Origin: Pseudahrensia aquimaris
GTDB taxonomy: Bacteria; Pseudomonadota; Alphaproteobacteria; Rhizobiales; Rhizobiaceae
NCBI RefSeq assembly: GCF_042676045.1
Contig: NZ_JBHTJV010000009.1
Span: forward strand, 62,001 to 126,000
Direction of reading: 5' to 3'
Length of the DNA stretch: 64,000 nt
Position 1 is the first letter of the stretch. Each line of letters opens with the position of its first letter. Positions 8,758 to 17,541 of the stretch are shown here, in pieces. The translations under genes and the position numbers were made by a program. The notes under the pieces were generated by a model. The model saw only the letters and a program-made list of their open reading frames with translations. It had not been told where the DNA came from and made no database searches.

Positions 8758-11700
8758 TCAAGTTTCCATCCGCACCAGCAAGTCCTTAGCGTCAATCTGA
8801 TCACCCGGCTTCACGTAGACCTCGGCAACAACGCCGTCAGCATCAGCATGGAGGGCCGTTTCCATCTTCATAGCCTCAATGGACAAAATCACATCCCCCG
8901 CCTTCACTTCCTGGCCTTCGGCAACGGTCAACGCAGAAATAACGCCCGGCATTGGCGCACCGACATGGGCATCATTGCCCTCGTCAGCCTTGGGTCGCGA
9001 AACAGCCGCTTCGCTGCCGTGCAGACGGTCCGGCACCCGAGCGCGGCGCGGTTGGCCGTTGAGTTCGAAGAACACCGTCTTCATGCCTTGGTCGTCCATA
9101 TCGGAAATCGCCAGACAATGGATAATCAACACCTTGCCCTGATCAATCTCCACACGTGCCTCGTCGCCCGGCTTCATTCCGTAGAAATAGATCGGAGTGG
9201 GGAGGGCAGACATCGGCCCGTAGGCCCGCTGAGCCAGCGCATAGTCGGTAAAGACCTTCGGATACATCAGGTAAGACGCAAAATCCGTGTCGCTTGGCTT
9301 GCGGCCAATCTTTGTTTCACATTCGGCACGCAAAGCATCAAGATCAGCAGGCGGCAAAAGCGCGCCCACGCGGTCCGTCAACGGCTTTTCGCCCTTTAAC
9401 ACCTTCGCTTGCAGGGCGTCAGGCCAACCTTGAACGGGGAAACCAAGATCGCCACGCATCATGGAAACAACAGATTCAGGAAACGCCACGTCTTTGTTGG
9501 GGTCTTCGACATCCGCGCGGGTCAGCCCTTGGCTCACCATCATCAACGCCATGTCGCCAACAACCTTGGAAGATGGCGTGACCTTCACGATGTCCCCGAA
9601 CATGTCGTTGACTTCAGCATAGGCCTTGGCGACTTCGTGCCAGCGCGTATCGAGACCAAGCGAGCGGGCTTGCTCTTTCAAGTTGGTGTACTGGCCACCG
9701 GGCATTTCGTGCAGATAGACCTCGGAGGCGGGCGATTTCACATCGCTCTCAAAAGCCGCGTATTGCGCACGCACCTGCTCCCAATACAGCGAAATCTGAC
9801 GGATTGCATCGCTATCCAAACCAGGGTCGCGGTCAGAGCCGCGCAGAGCCTCAACTATAGAACCAAGGCAAGGCTGCGACGTACCACCGGAAAGCGCATC
9901 CATCGCTGCATCGACTGCATCCACGCCACTTTCGACCGCGGCCAAAACGGTGGCGGCAGAAATTCCAGACGTATCATGGGTGTGGAAATGGATTGGCAGG
10001 TCCGTTACATCACGAAGCGCAGGGAACAGAACGCGCGCTGCGGCTGGCTTCAGCAGGCCGGCCATGTCTTTGATCGCAATGATATGCGCGCCGGCCTCGT
10101 CCAATTCCTTGGCCATATCGGTGTAATATTTCAGATCATATTGGCTGCGGTTTGTATCCAGCAGATCGCCCGTATAGCAGATCGTGGCTTCCAACAGCTT
10201 GTCCGTCTCCAGCACCGCATCCATGCACACCCGCATGTTGTCGACCCAGTTCAGCGAGTCGAAGACGCGGAAAATATCTACACCGCCCTTCGCCGCTTCC
10301 TTCACCCAATGCTGCACCACGTTGTCCGGGTAGCCAGTATAACCAACGCCGTTGGAGCCGCGCACCAACGCTTGCAACAGCAGGTTTGGTGCCGCTTCGC
10401 GGATCTTCGCAAGCCGCTCCCATGGGTCTTCGGTCAAGAACCGCATTGCCACATCAAAGGTCGCACCGCCCCAACATTCCAACGACAAAAGTTGAGGCAG
10501 AGCTTTGGAATACGCCCCCGCTACCGCCACCAGGTCGGCCGTGCGCATGCGCGTCGCCAAAAGGCTCTGATGTCCATCGCGCATTGTGGTGTCGGTCATC
10601 AAGACCTGTTTTTGATCGCGCATCCATTTGGAAAACGACGCCGGTCCATCCCGCTCCAACCGCTGGCGTGTGCCATCAATAGTCTCGCCATCAAACCAAG
10701 GTACACGCGGCGCCTCCAGTCCTGGCAGTGGCTTGGCGCGGTCTCGCGCTTCAGGGTGACCGTTGACTGACACATCACCGATGTAGCTCAGAAGACGCGT
10801 TGCACGGTCACGCCGCTTAACCTCGTGGAAAAGCTCTGGCGTCGTATCAATGAACTTGGTTGTATAAGTGTTATCGAGAAATTTCGGATGCGTGATGATG
10901 TTCTCTAGAAACGTCAGGTTGGTCGCCACCCCGCGAATACGAAACTCACGTAACGCACGGTGCATGCGGGCAATCGTCTCCTGATACGTCGGTGCCCATG
11001 CCGTGACTTTTTCCAGCAACGGATCATAAAAGCGCGTAATCACCGCACCCGAATAAGCCGTGCCGCCATCGAGGCGGATGCCAAAACCTGTGGCAGCGCG
11101 ATAAGCGGTGATACGACCATAGTCGGGAATGAAGTTCTGTTCAGGGTCTTCCGTCGTCACGCGGCACTGCAGCGCGTGGCCATTCAACCAGATCTTGTCC
11201 TGTGGCGGCACTCCCGATTCTGGCGTGCCGATCTTGTGACCGTCCACCAGATGAATCTGCGCCTTGATGATATCAATGCCTGTCACTTCTTCGGTGACAG
11301 TGTGTTCCACCTGAACGCGGGGGTTCACCTCGATGAAGTAAAAGGCGCCGGTATCGGCATCCATCAGGAATTCAACCGTGCCCGCACCGAGATAGTTGGT
11401 GTGATTGGCAATCGCCAGCGCATAGCCACAAAGCTCTTGGCGCTGCTCGTCGTTCAGGTAGGGCGCCGGTGCCCGCTCAACAACTTTTTGGTTGCGACGC
11501 TGCACGGAACAATCGCGTTCGAACAAATGCACCGCGCCGCCCTGCCCGTCGCCCAAAATTTGCACTTCCACGTGCCGCGCCCGTTCGACCAGTTTCTCCA
11601 GATAAATTTCATCTTTGCCAAACGCTGCCCGCGCCTCACGCTGCGCTTCCAGCGCCTCGCCTTCCAGATCATCGGCGGACCGGATTGTGCGCATGCCACG

Positions 11701-12234
11701 ACCGCCACCGCCCCACGAGGCTTTCAGCATGATCGGATAGCCGATTTCGTCAGCCATCTTCTTGATGGCATCCATGCCTCCACTGGCCTCAATGTTCGGC
11801 AAGGGCTTGGTTGCCGGAACAACAGGAACACCAGCTTCAATCGCCAGATTGCGCGCCGCAACCTTGTTGCCCAGCGACCGCATCGTCTCAGCGCGCGGGC
11901 CGATAAAAGTTATGCCAGCCTCGTTACAGGCATCGACGAATTCAGGGCTTTCTGAAAGCAGGCCATAACCGGGGTGGATTGCATCCGCGCCCGACAGTTT
12001 AGCAACGCGGATTACTTCTTCGATGGAAAGGTAGCTTTCAATCGGCCCCATCGGTTTTGCCAAATGCGGGCCAGTGCCAATTTGATAGGCCTCATCCGCT
12101 TTGAACCGATGCAGCGCCAGCTTGTCTTCCTCCGCCCATATGGCGACGGTTTTCAGCCCCAATTCATTGGCGGCGCGAAAGACGCGAATGGCGATTTCCG
12201 AACGGTTGGCGACGAGAATTTTGGAAATTGCCAT
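8758..12234 (-). CDS. pyc: Pyruvate carboxylase
   Basis: Biotin enzyme that carboxylates pyruvate to oxaloacetate, the main anaplerotic step; cytoplasmic. The single 1158-residue chain carries all domains in order: biotin carboxylase with its ATP-grasp glycine loop (SWGGGGRGMR), carboxyltransferase (TDTTMRDGHQSLLATR, metal site HFHTHDT), the PC tetramerisation region, and the C-terminal biotinyl domain with EAMKME, whose biotinylated lysine is K1123. Length is that expected for the alpha4 bacterial enzyme. It follows mttB on the same strand after 112 bases with no clear terminator, so readthrough is possible, but no functional link to methylamine use is needed. Confidence 0.98.
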   Translation of the reverse strand: MAISKILVANRSEIAIRVFRAANELGLKTVAIWAEEDKLALHRFKADEAYQIGTGPHLAKPMGPIESYLSIEEVIRVAKLSGADAIHPGYGLLSESPEFVDACNEAGITFIGPRAETMRSLGNKVAARNLAIEAGVPVVPATKPLPNIEASGGMDAIKKMADEIGYPIMLKASWGGGGRGMRTIRSADDLEGEALEAQREARAAFGKDEIYLEKLVERARHVEVQILGDGQGGAVHLFERDCSVQRRNQKVVERAPAPYLNDEQRQELCGYALAIANHTNYLGAGTVEFLMDADTGAFYFIEVNPRVQVEHTVTEEVTGIDIIKAQIHLVDGHKIGTPESGVPPQDKIWLNGHALQCRVTTEDPEQNFIPDYGRITAYRAATGFGIRLDGGTAYSGAVITRFYDPLLEKVTAWAPTYQETIARMHRALREFRIRGVATNLTFLENIITHPKFLDNTYTTKFIDTTPELFHEVKRRDRATRLLSYIGDVSVNGHPEARDRAKPLPGLEAPRVPWFDGETIDGTRQRLERDGPASFSKWMRDQKQVLMTDTTMRDGHQSLLATRMRTADLVAVAGAYSKALPQLLSLECWGGATFDVAMRFLTEDPWERLAKIREAAPNLLLQALVRGSNGVGYTGYPDNVVQHWVKEAAKGGVDIFRVFDSLNWVDNMRVCMDAVLETDKLLEATICYTGDLLDTNRSQYDLKYYTDMAKELDEAGAHIIAIKDMAGLLKPAAARVLFPALRDVTDLPIHFHTHDTSGISAATVLAAVESGVDAVDAAMDALSGGTSQPCLGSIVEALRGSDRDPGLDSDAIRQISLYWEQVRAQYAAFESDVKSPASEVYLHEMPGGQYTNLKEQARSLGLDTRWHEVAKAYAEVNDMFGDIVKVTPSSKVVGDMALMMVSQGLTRADVEDPNKDVAFPESVVSMMRGDLGFPVQGWPDALQAKVLKGEKPLTDRVGALLPPADLDALRAECETKIGRKPSDTDFASYLMYPKVFTDYALAQRAYGPMSALPTPIYFYGMKPGDEARVEIDQGKVLIIHCLAISDMDDQGMKTVFFELNGQPRRARVPDRLHGSEAAVSRPKADEGNDAHVGAPMPGVISALTVAEGQEVKAGDVILSIEAMKMETALHADADGVVAEVYVKPGDQIDAKDLLVRMET

Positions 12235-12346
12235 GGGTGATATCTACTGAACAAAAGGAGCCTGCAGCCTTTATAGAAACTACCAAGCGGCAGGGGAAGC
12301 CGTTGGACAGTTGGCAATTAGTCGATTGTTCTCCAGCGGCGGCTCG

Positions 12347-13915
12347 CTATCGCCCCATATGCTCGCGCGCCAAATGGATGACGAATTCCTCACGCAGGGC
12401 AGCGTCCGTCTCTTCGTCCACATGGTCCGGAAAGAACTCAGCCAGCACCTTCTTCTTTCGCTCTATCGCCATTTGCACGATATCCGGCTTGCCAAGCTCC
12501 ACCCATTCCTTGGGCGAAAAGCGGTTGGCGAGATCAGGATACAGATATTCCCGTTGCATAAGTTCAAGCGTTTGCCCGTGGCCGAGATAGTGACCCGGCC
12601 CATCGACGCAAACGTCGCGCATTGCTTCGATGGAAAGCGTCTGATCGTTTACCTCAATGCCGCGAACGCATCGCTGGGCTTGGCCCAAGGCATCGTTGTC
12701 AAGAAACAGGCTTTCCAAACAAAAACCCATCAGCGAGCCGTGCATTCCTGCTGCTTCATAGACGAGATTGGTGCCTGCCATTCCAGCGAGAACGTAGGCA
12801 ATGCCTTTCTCCCATCCAGCTTGGATATCCGGCATTTTAGCGTCGCACATTCCGGCAGCTGAACCGCCTGGCAGATTGTAGAAATTCGCCATCTGCCCAC
12901 AAGCTGCAGTAAGCAAGGCCTGTTCACCAGATCCGCCAGACATAGCGCCCGTGCGCAAATCGGAAACGAACGGCCACGTGCCGAAGATCGCCGGATGACC
13001 GGGTGCCAGCGCATTGACATAGACCAAACCGGCCAGCACCTCCGCAACTGCCTGCACAACAGCACCAGCAATTGCGGCGGGAGCGGTCGCGCCGGCTTGG
13101 CCAGCGGACAGCAGCAAAACCGGCATCCCGCCTTTCACGCATTCTTCCAGCACATCGCAGGCATCGGCTGCAAAACGCAAAGGTGGTACAACGAAACAAT
13201 TTGAATTGGAAACAAAGGGTCGCGCACGAAACGCTTCTTCGCCACCTGCCACTCTGTACATCATCTGCAAAGCATCCGGCACATAATCTGCCAGCGTGAA
13301 TGACGTGCCGATATGCTTCGTCGTGCCGGAAAGGCAAGCGAAGAGCGTGTTGAGGTCCATCTCTTTGGGGTCTACCACATCCCGCGCCACCATCGGCCGC
13401 TGGAAGAAATGGATATTGTCCAACCCCTCCACAATCCGCGCAGCATCGTAAATATCGCGCAAATAGCTCTCGCGGTATTCGTTCTTCTCCACGTCCACCA
13501 CATGAACAGCAGCGCCCGCAGTGCCAAAATGAACCTTGGAACCCTGCGGGTGCATGTCGTGTTTTGGGTCGCGCCCGTGCAGGGCAAAGTCCCGGTTGGC
13601 AGAAGCGACAACACCCATCACCACATCACGGGGAAAGCGGAGCCGCCCATCTTCGCCATAGATTGCGCCCAGGCTTTCGCAGGCTTCGATGCAGGTGGGT
13701 GTCGCCTGCGACAGGCCGATATTCTCCAGCACGTCGAGCACAGCTCCGTGGACCTTCTCCACATCCGCTTCCGACAGCGGCTTGTAGGTCGTGCCTTCAA
13801 GACCAGCTCGAATGGGCCTTACATCATCAGCAAGGGGGGCAGCCCGCAAATTGCGGCGCGCGTTGCGACCGCCCGAACGTGCGACACGAACCGGCGCTTC
13901 TTCTGTGATCGACAT
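12347..13915 (-). CDS. MttB family (non-pyrrolysine) methyltransferase, quaternary-amine type
   Basis: Member of the trimethylamine:corrinoid methyltransferase (MttB) family, 522 residues, cytoplasmic. No in-frame amber codon interrupts the frame, so this is the non-pyrrolysine branch, whose characterised member demethylates glycine betaine; other members use carnitine-like compounds. Start chosen at 13915 because AGGGAGG lies 6 bases upstream; the longer frame has no such site. The N-terminus is Arg-rich, as is common in alphaproteobacterial members. It is the last gene of a cluster of amine-demethylating enzymes, but a strong terminator separates it from the gene before. No corrinoid-binding (B12) protein or its reductive activator is in the window, so how the methyl group is accepted is open. 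Substrate is inferred from context only. Confidence 0.85.
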   Translation of the reverse strand: MSITEEAPVRVARSGGRNARRNLRAAPLADDVRPIRAGLEGTTYKPLSEADVEKVHGAVLDVLENIGLSQATPTCIEACESLGAIYGEDGRLRFPRDVVMGVVASANRDFALHGRDPKHDMHPQGSKVHFGTAGAAVHVVDVEKNEYRESYLRDIYDAARIVEGLDNIHFFQRPMVARDVVDPKEMDLNTLFACLSGTTKHIGTSFTLADYVPDALQMMYRVAGGEEAFRARPFVSNSNCFVVPPLRFAADACDVLEECVKGGMPVLLLSAGQAGATAPAAIAGAVVQAVAEVLAGLVYVNALAPGHPAIFGTWPFVSDLRTGAMSGGSGEQALLTAACGQMANFYNLPGGSAAGMCDAKMPDIQAGWEKGIAYVLAGMAGTNLVYEAAGMHGSLMGFCLESLFLDNDALGQAQRCVRGIEVNDQTLSIEAMRDVCVDGPGHYLGHGQTLELMQREYLYPDLANRFSPKEWVELGKPDIVQMAIERKKKVLAEFFPDHVDEETDAALREEFVIHLAREHMGR

Positions 13916-13944
13916 GTGCAACCTCCCTTGCAAAAATATCCCAC

Positions 13945-13970
13945 AAAAAAGGGCGCCCACAGGGCGCCCT
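13945..13970 (-). terminator. Rho-independent terminator inside the methylamine cluster
   Basis: On the minus strand AGGGCGCC pairs with GGCGCCCT around a 5-base loop and is followed by six T. It lies just after the PEP-mutase family gene and 30 bases before the mttB start codon, so it should cut most transcription before mttB or act as an attenuator. Confidence 0.8.
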
Positions 13971-13980
13971 CAACAAATCT

Positions 13981-14814
13981 CTATGCGCTGCCTTTCGCCA
14001 GCAACGCATCCACTTGAGTTCCGCTCATTCCTAAAGCCAGAGCCGAGAAATCACCGTTTTCGATCATCGCTTTGCCAATGTCGTGGACGATCTTGTGCGT
14101 CACACGCGAAAGCGCCGATCCAACCGATATTCGCGCCGCCCCCGCCTTGGCGAAATCAACCTTCGAGTATTTCACGAATGGCCCAGCGCACAGTGCGTTC
14201 ACAGGCACGCCGACCGATGCACAAATCAGCTTCAAGTCTTCCATCGACGCGGGCATGGGAATGTAAACGCAATGCGCGCCCACCTCCTCATAGGCCTGAA
14301 TGCGGCGGATCGCTTCGTCGAGATCGTAAGAGCCGATCATCACCCCATCGGCACGGGCACAAACGGTGAATTCGAACGGCAACGCTTCCGCCGCCTCTAC
14401 CGCGGCTTCCATGCGAGCAACGGCGATATCGAAATCGTAGGAAGGTTTGGCAGTCTCCATCGTCGTGTCTTCCAGCGTGCACCCGACAAGACCAACTTCC
14501 GCCGCCAGTTCGATCATCTCGGCCACGCCAGCCGGGTCATCCGCATACCCGTTCTCCAGATCAGCAGACACGGGCAGCGACACCGCACGGCAAACATCTT
14601 CGCAATGATCCAACATCTGATCGCGCGTCACCTTGCAGCCGTCCGGCTCGCCCACGGTGAACGCGAAACCAGCCGAGGTCGTCGCAATCGCATCTGCGCC
14701 CAATGCTGCCAGCATCTTGGCCGAGCCTACATCGTAAGCGTTCGGCAGCACGAACGGATCGCCCGGCGTATGCATCTCACGAAAGTCTCGCGCTTTTTCA
14801 GCTTGATCGGTCAT
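13981..14814 (-). CDS. Isocitrate lyase / phosphoenolpyruvate mutase family protein
   Basis: Cytoplasmic TIM-barrel enzyme of 277 residues in the ICL/PEP-mutase superfamily, members of which make or break C-C or C-P bonds next to a carboxylate. The family core is visible: LPNAYDVGSA near the start, GADAIATTSAGFA, and the metal-site segment SADLENGYADDP. It lacks the extra domains of true isocitrate lyase and is nearest to the small 2-methylisocitrate-lyase/oxaloacetase-like members; the substrate cannot be named. Start at 14814 (ATG) is preferred to a TTG five codons upstream. It lies 18 bases after the small membrane protein and ends at a terminator. Its repeated presence beside methyl-transfer genes suggests a role in the same pathway (inference). 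Confidence 0.8.
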   Translation of the reverse strand: MTDQAEKARDFREMHTPGDPFVLPNAYDVGSAKMLAALGADAIATTSAGFAFTVGEPDGCKVTRDQMLDHCEDVCRAVSLPVSADLENGYADDPAGVAEMIELAAEVGLVGCTLEDTTMETAKPSYDFDIAVARMEAAVEAAEALPFEFTVCARADGVMIGSYDLDEAIRRIQAYEEVGAHCVYIPMPASMEDLKLICASVGVPVNALCAGPFVKYSKVDFAKAGAARISVGSALSRVTHKIVHDIGKAMIENGDFSALALGMSGTQVDALLAKGSA

Positions 14815-14832
14815 ATTCGTCTTTTCCAACTC

Positions 14833-15081
14833 TTAGGAGTTCAAGTAGCCAGCCACGAGCGCAACAAATGCGCCAACATGAACCACCATGATCGCCTTGT
14901 CTTTCCACATCCAACCAACGCTAAACCAAAGCACAATACCAACCACAAATGCATACACATTCCACGGCGTGACATTCATTCCAGTCAGACCATAACCGAT
15001 CAATTGGATGATGGTCGCGGTCCATTTAACAACATCGACACGCTGAAAACCCGGCGCGTGCGGAGCAGGATTATCGGTCAT
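14833..15081 (-). CDS. Small membrane protein of the methylamine operon (DUF6552-like)
   Basis: 82-residue protein with two or three hydrophobic segments (about residues 22-36, 41-56 and 62-80) and a polar N-terminus; expected in the inner membrane. I believe it belongs to the DUF6552-type group, but from memory only. Its position, 3 bases after the flavoprotein stop and 18 bases before the PEP-mutase family gene, places it firmly inside the operon. A role as a small transporter subunit or anchor is possible but not supported directly. Confidence 0.7.
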   Translation of the reverse strand: MTDNPAPHAPGFQRVDVVKWTATIIQLIGYGLTGMNVTPWNVYAFVVGIVLWFSVGWMWKDKAIMVVHVGAFVALVAGYLNS

Positions 15082-15084
15082 ATT

Positions 15085-17541
15085 CTAAGCCTTCACCCGT
15101 TCGCTTTTGGGGTCATACATCGGGCGCAAGCTCGCCTCTGCCGCAACACGCACGCCTGCAATCTCAATCTCGTAGTTTGATCCCAAAACATCCTCCGCAC
15201 TTTCGCCCTCGCACGGCACGTAGCCCATGCCAATGGCGCCACCGAGTGTGTGTCCATAATTGGCCGATGTCACGTAAGAAACGATTTCGCCATCGCGCAC
15301 GATTGGCTCGTTGTGATAGAGCAGCGGCTCTGGTTCGCGCAGCTTGAACTGCACCATGCGGCTGGATAGCCCAGCTTCCTTCTTGCGCAACACCGCTTCG
15401 CGCCCGATGAAAGCCTCCTTGTTCAGCTTCACCGCAAAGCCCAGCCCCGCCTCCAGCACATGGTCTTCCTCGGTAATGTCATGGCCGAAATGGCGGAAAG
15501 CTTTTTCGATGCGCAGCGAATCCATCATGTGCATTCCGCACAGCTTCAGCCCCATATCTGAGCCCGCCTCGCTCAGCACCTCGAAAGCGTGGGCGCACAT
15601 ATCACTGGTCATGTAGAGCTCCCAGCCCAGCTCGCCCACATAGGTGACGCGGTGAGCGCGGGCGAGGCCCATGCCAAGCTCGATCTCGTGCGCCGTTCCA
15701 AACGGGTGGTTGGCATTGCTCCAATCGTGGGGCGAAACCTTCTCCAGCAGGGTCCGAGCGTTAGGCCCCATCACCGCCAAGACACCTTCGTTAGCCGTCA
15801 CGTCCACGATGGCAACTGCGAAGTCGCCGATATGGCGACGCATCCACGAAAGCTCCCGCGGCACGGTCGCCGCTGGCGTGACGACGATGTAAGCCGTCTC
15901 GGAGAGGCGCGTGACCGTTACATCGGCTTCAATGCCACCGCGCTCATTCAAGAATTGCGTGTAAACGATCTTGCCCACCGCGACCGAAACATCGTTCCCA
16001 CAAATACGGTTCAGAAACGCTTCCGCATCGCGCCCCTCAACGCGGATTTTGCCGAAAGAAGACATATCATACATGCCCACATTGGTGCGCACCGCCTCGT
16101 GCTCCCGTCGCGCGTTCGCGAACCAATTCTGGCGTTTCCATGAATAGTCATATTCGCGCTTTTCGCCATCATCGGCGAACCAATTGGCACGCTCCCATCC
16201 CGCCACTTCGCCAAACACAGCGCCCTTGGCTTTCAAATGCTCATGGAAAGGCGTGCGGCGCACACCCCGCGCCGTCGCCATCTGGCGAAAGGGAAAATGG
16301 TCGGCGTAGAGCAGACCCAAAGTCTCCGTTACGCGGGCTTCCAGATAGGTCTTGTTCTTCATGAAAGGCTGCATCCGGCGGATATCAACATCCGACAGAT
16401 CAAACGGCGGATAGCCGTGCTCCATCCAGTGCGCCAGCGCCATGCCAGCACCGCCAGACGATTGAATACCGACCGAATTAAAACCGGCGCAGACAAAGAA
16501 ATTCTGCAATTCAGGCGCTTCGCCCAGGTGATAGGCATCGTCCGGCGTGAAGCTCTCTGGCCCGTTGAAAAACGTATGAATACCCGCTTCCGCCAGCGCA
16601 GGAAAACGGCTCACTGCCTTCTCAAGGATAGGCTCGAAGTGATCGAAATCTTCGGGCAACTGATCGAAGCAGAAGTCTTCAGGAATGCCTTTGACAGCCC
16701 ACGGCTTAGAGACAGGTTCAAACGCCCCCAGCAAGATCTTGCCCGCATCTTCCTTGTAGTAGGCGCATTCATCCGGCACCCGCAGCACAGGCAATTGGGT
16801 CAATCCTTCAATGGCCTCGGTCACGATGTAAAAGTGCTCGCAAGCTTGCAGCGGCACCGAAACACCCGCCATGCGCCCAACCTCATGCGCCCACATGCCT
16901 CCGCAATTGACCACATAATCGGCATCAATCATGCCTTCGTCATCGATGCCGTCGCGCTTCCATGAAACACCGGTGACACGTCCATCAGCCTGATGAATAG
17001 CGGTGACCTTCACCCCTTCAATCACCTGCGCTCCATTCATCCTCGCCCCTTTGGCGAGCGCATGAGCGATGTTGCCGGGGTCGCCCTGCCCGTCCTTCGC
17101 CAAATAAACCGCGCCCGTCACATCATCGGTGTTGAGATGCGGATAGCGTACTTTTACATCGGCTGCGGAAATCTCCTCGATCTCCACCCCGAAGGCCCGC
17201 GCCATTGAGGCCTGCCGATAAATCTCTTCCCGCCGCTCATCAGTCAGCGCCACCGTGATTGACCCGCAGCGGCGAAAGCCCGTCGCAACGCCCGTCTCCG
17301 CTTCTAGCTCGCCGTAAAGTTCCTGCGAATATTTCGCCAACCGCGTCATGTTCTTCGTCGCACGAAGTTGGGCGATCAGGCCTGCTGCATGCCATGTCGT
17401 GCCGCTGGTAAGCTGTTTGCGCTCCAACAGAACAACATCTTTCCAGCCCAGTTTCGCGAGATGATAGGCCACCGAACAACCGGCAACGCCACCACCAATG
17501 ATGACCGCACGGGCTTTTGAAGGAACGGGTTTCGCGTTCAT
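15085..17541 (-). CDS. FAD-dependent oxidoreductase with GcvT domain (dimethylglycine/sarcosine dehydrogenase-like)
   Basis: Two-part enzyme of 818 residues: an N-terminal D-amino-acid-oxidase-type FAD domain (VIIGGGVAGCSVAYH, residues 13-27) and a C-terminal GcvT/aminomethyltransferase domain that binds tetrahydrofolate. Motif SGTTWHAAG puts a histidine at residue 51, equivalent to the covalent FAD-histidine of mammalian dimethylglycine and sarcosine dehydrogenases. The expected reaction is oxidative N-demethylation of dimethylglycine, sarcosine or a relative, with the methyl group captured as methylene-THF. Start at 17541 has GGGGAGG 6 bases upstream, and its ATG overlaps the homocysteine methyltransferase stop by one base (TGATG), showing translational coupling. 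Exact substrate unproven. Confidence 0.87.
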   Translation of the reverse strand: MNAKPVPSKARAVIIGGGVAGCSVAYHLAKLGWKDVVLLERKQLTSGTTWHAAGLIAQLRATKNMTRLAKYSQELYGELEAETGVATGFRRCGSITVALTDERREEIYRQASMARAFGVEIEEISAADVKVRYPHLNTDDVTGAVYLAKDGQGDPGNIAHALAKGARMNGAQVIEGVKVTAIHQADGRVTGVSWKRDGIDDEGMIDADYVVNCGGMWAHEVGRMAGVSVPLQACEHFYIVTEAIEGLTQLPVLRVPDECAYYKEDAGKILLGAFEPVSKPWAVKGIPEDFCFDQLPEDFDHFEPILEKAVSRFPALAEAGIHTFFNGPESFTPDDAYHLGEAPELQNFFVCAGFNSVGIQSSGGAGMALAHWMEHGYPPFDLSDVDIRRMQPFMKNKTYLEARVTETLGLLYADHFPFRQMATARGVRRTPFHEHLKAKGAVFGEVAGWERANWFADDGEKREYDYSWKRQNWFANARREHEAVRTNVGMYDMSSFGKIRVEGRDAEAFLNRICGNDVSVAVGKIVYTQFLNERGGIEADVTVTRLSETAYIVVTPAATVPRELSWMRRHIGDFAVAIVDVTANEGVLAVMGPNARTLLEKVSPHDWSNANHPFGTAHEIELGMGLARAHRVTYVGELGWELYMTSDMCAHAFEVLSEAGSDMGLKLCGMHMMDSLRIEKAFRHFGHDITEEDHVLEAGLGFAVKLNKEAFIGREAVLRKKEAGLSSRMVQFKLREPEPLLYHNEPIVRDGEIVSYVTSANYGHTLGGAIGMGYVPCEGESAEDVLGSNYEIEIAGVRVAAEASLRPMYDPKSERVKA

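Noticed and set aside
9409..10770. Long plus-strand ORF (453 codons) inside pyc, and others like it at 10960-11955, 14083-15180 and 17517-18596
   Set aside because: They lie wholly antisense to strongly conserved enzymes, have no recognisable domain and show Arg/His-rich composition typical of shadows of GC-biased codons.
12347..13915. Pyrrolysine-type MttB
   Set aside because: The frame has no in-frame amber codon and no pyl genes are near, so it is the non-pyrrolysine branch.
13916..13980. Cobalamin riboswitch before mttB
   Set aside because: The gap is only 65 bases, contains just the terminator hairpin, and has no B12-box-like sequence.
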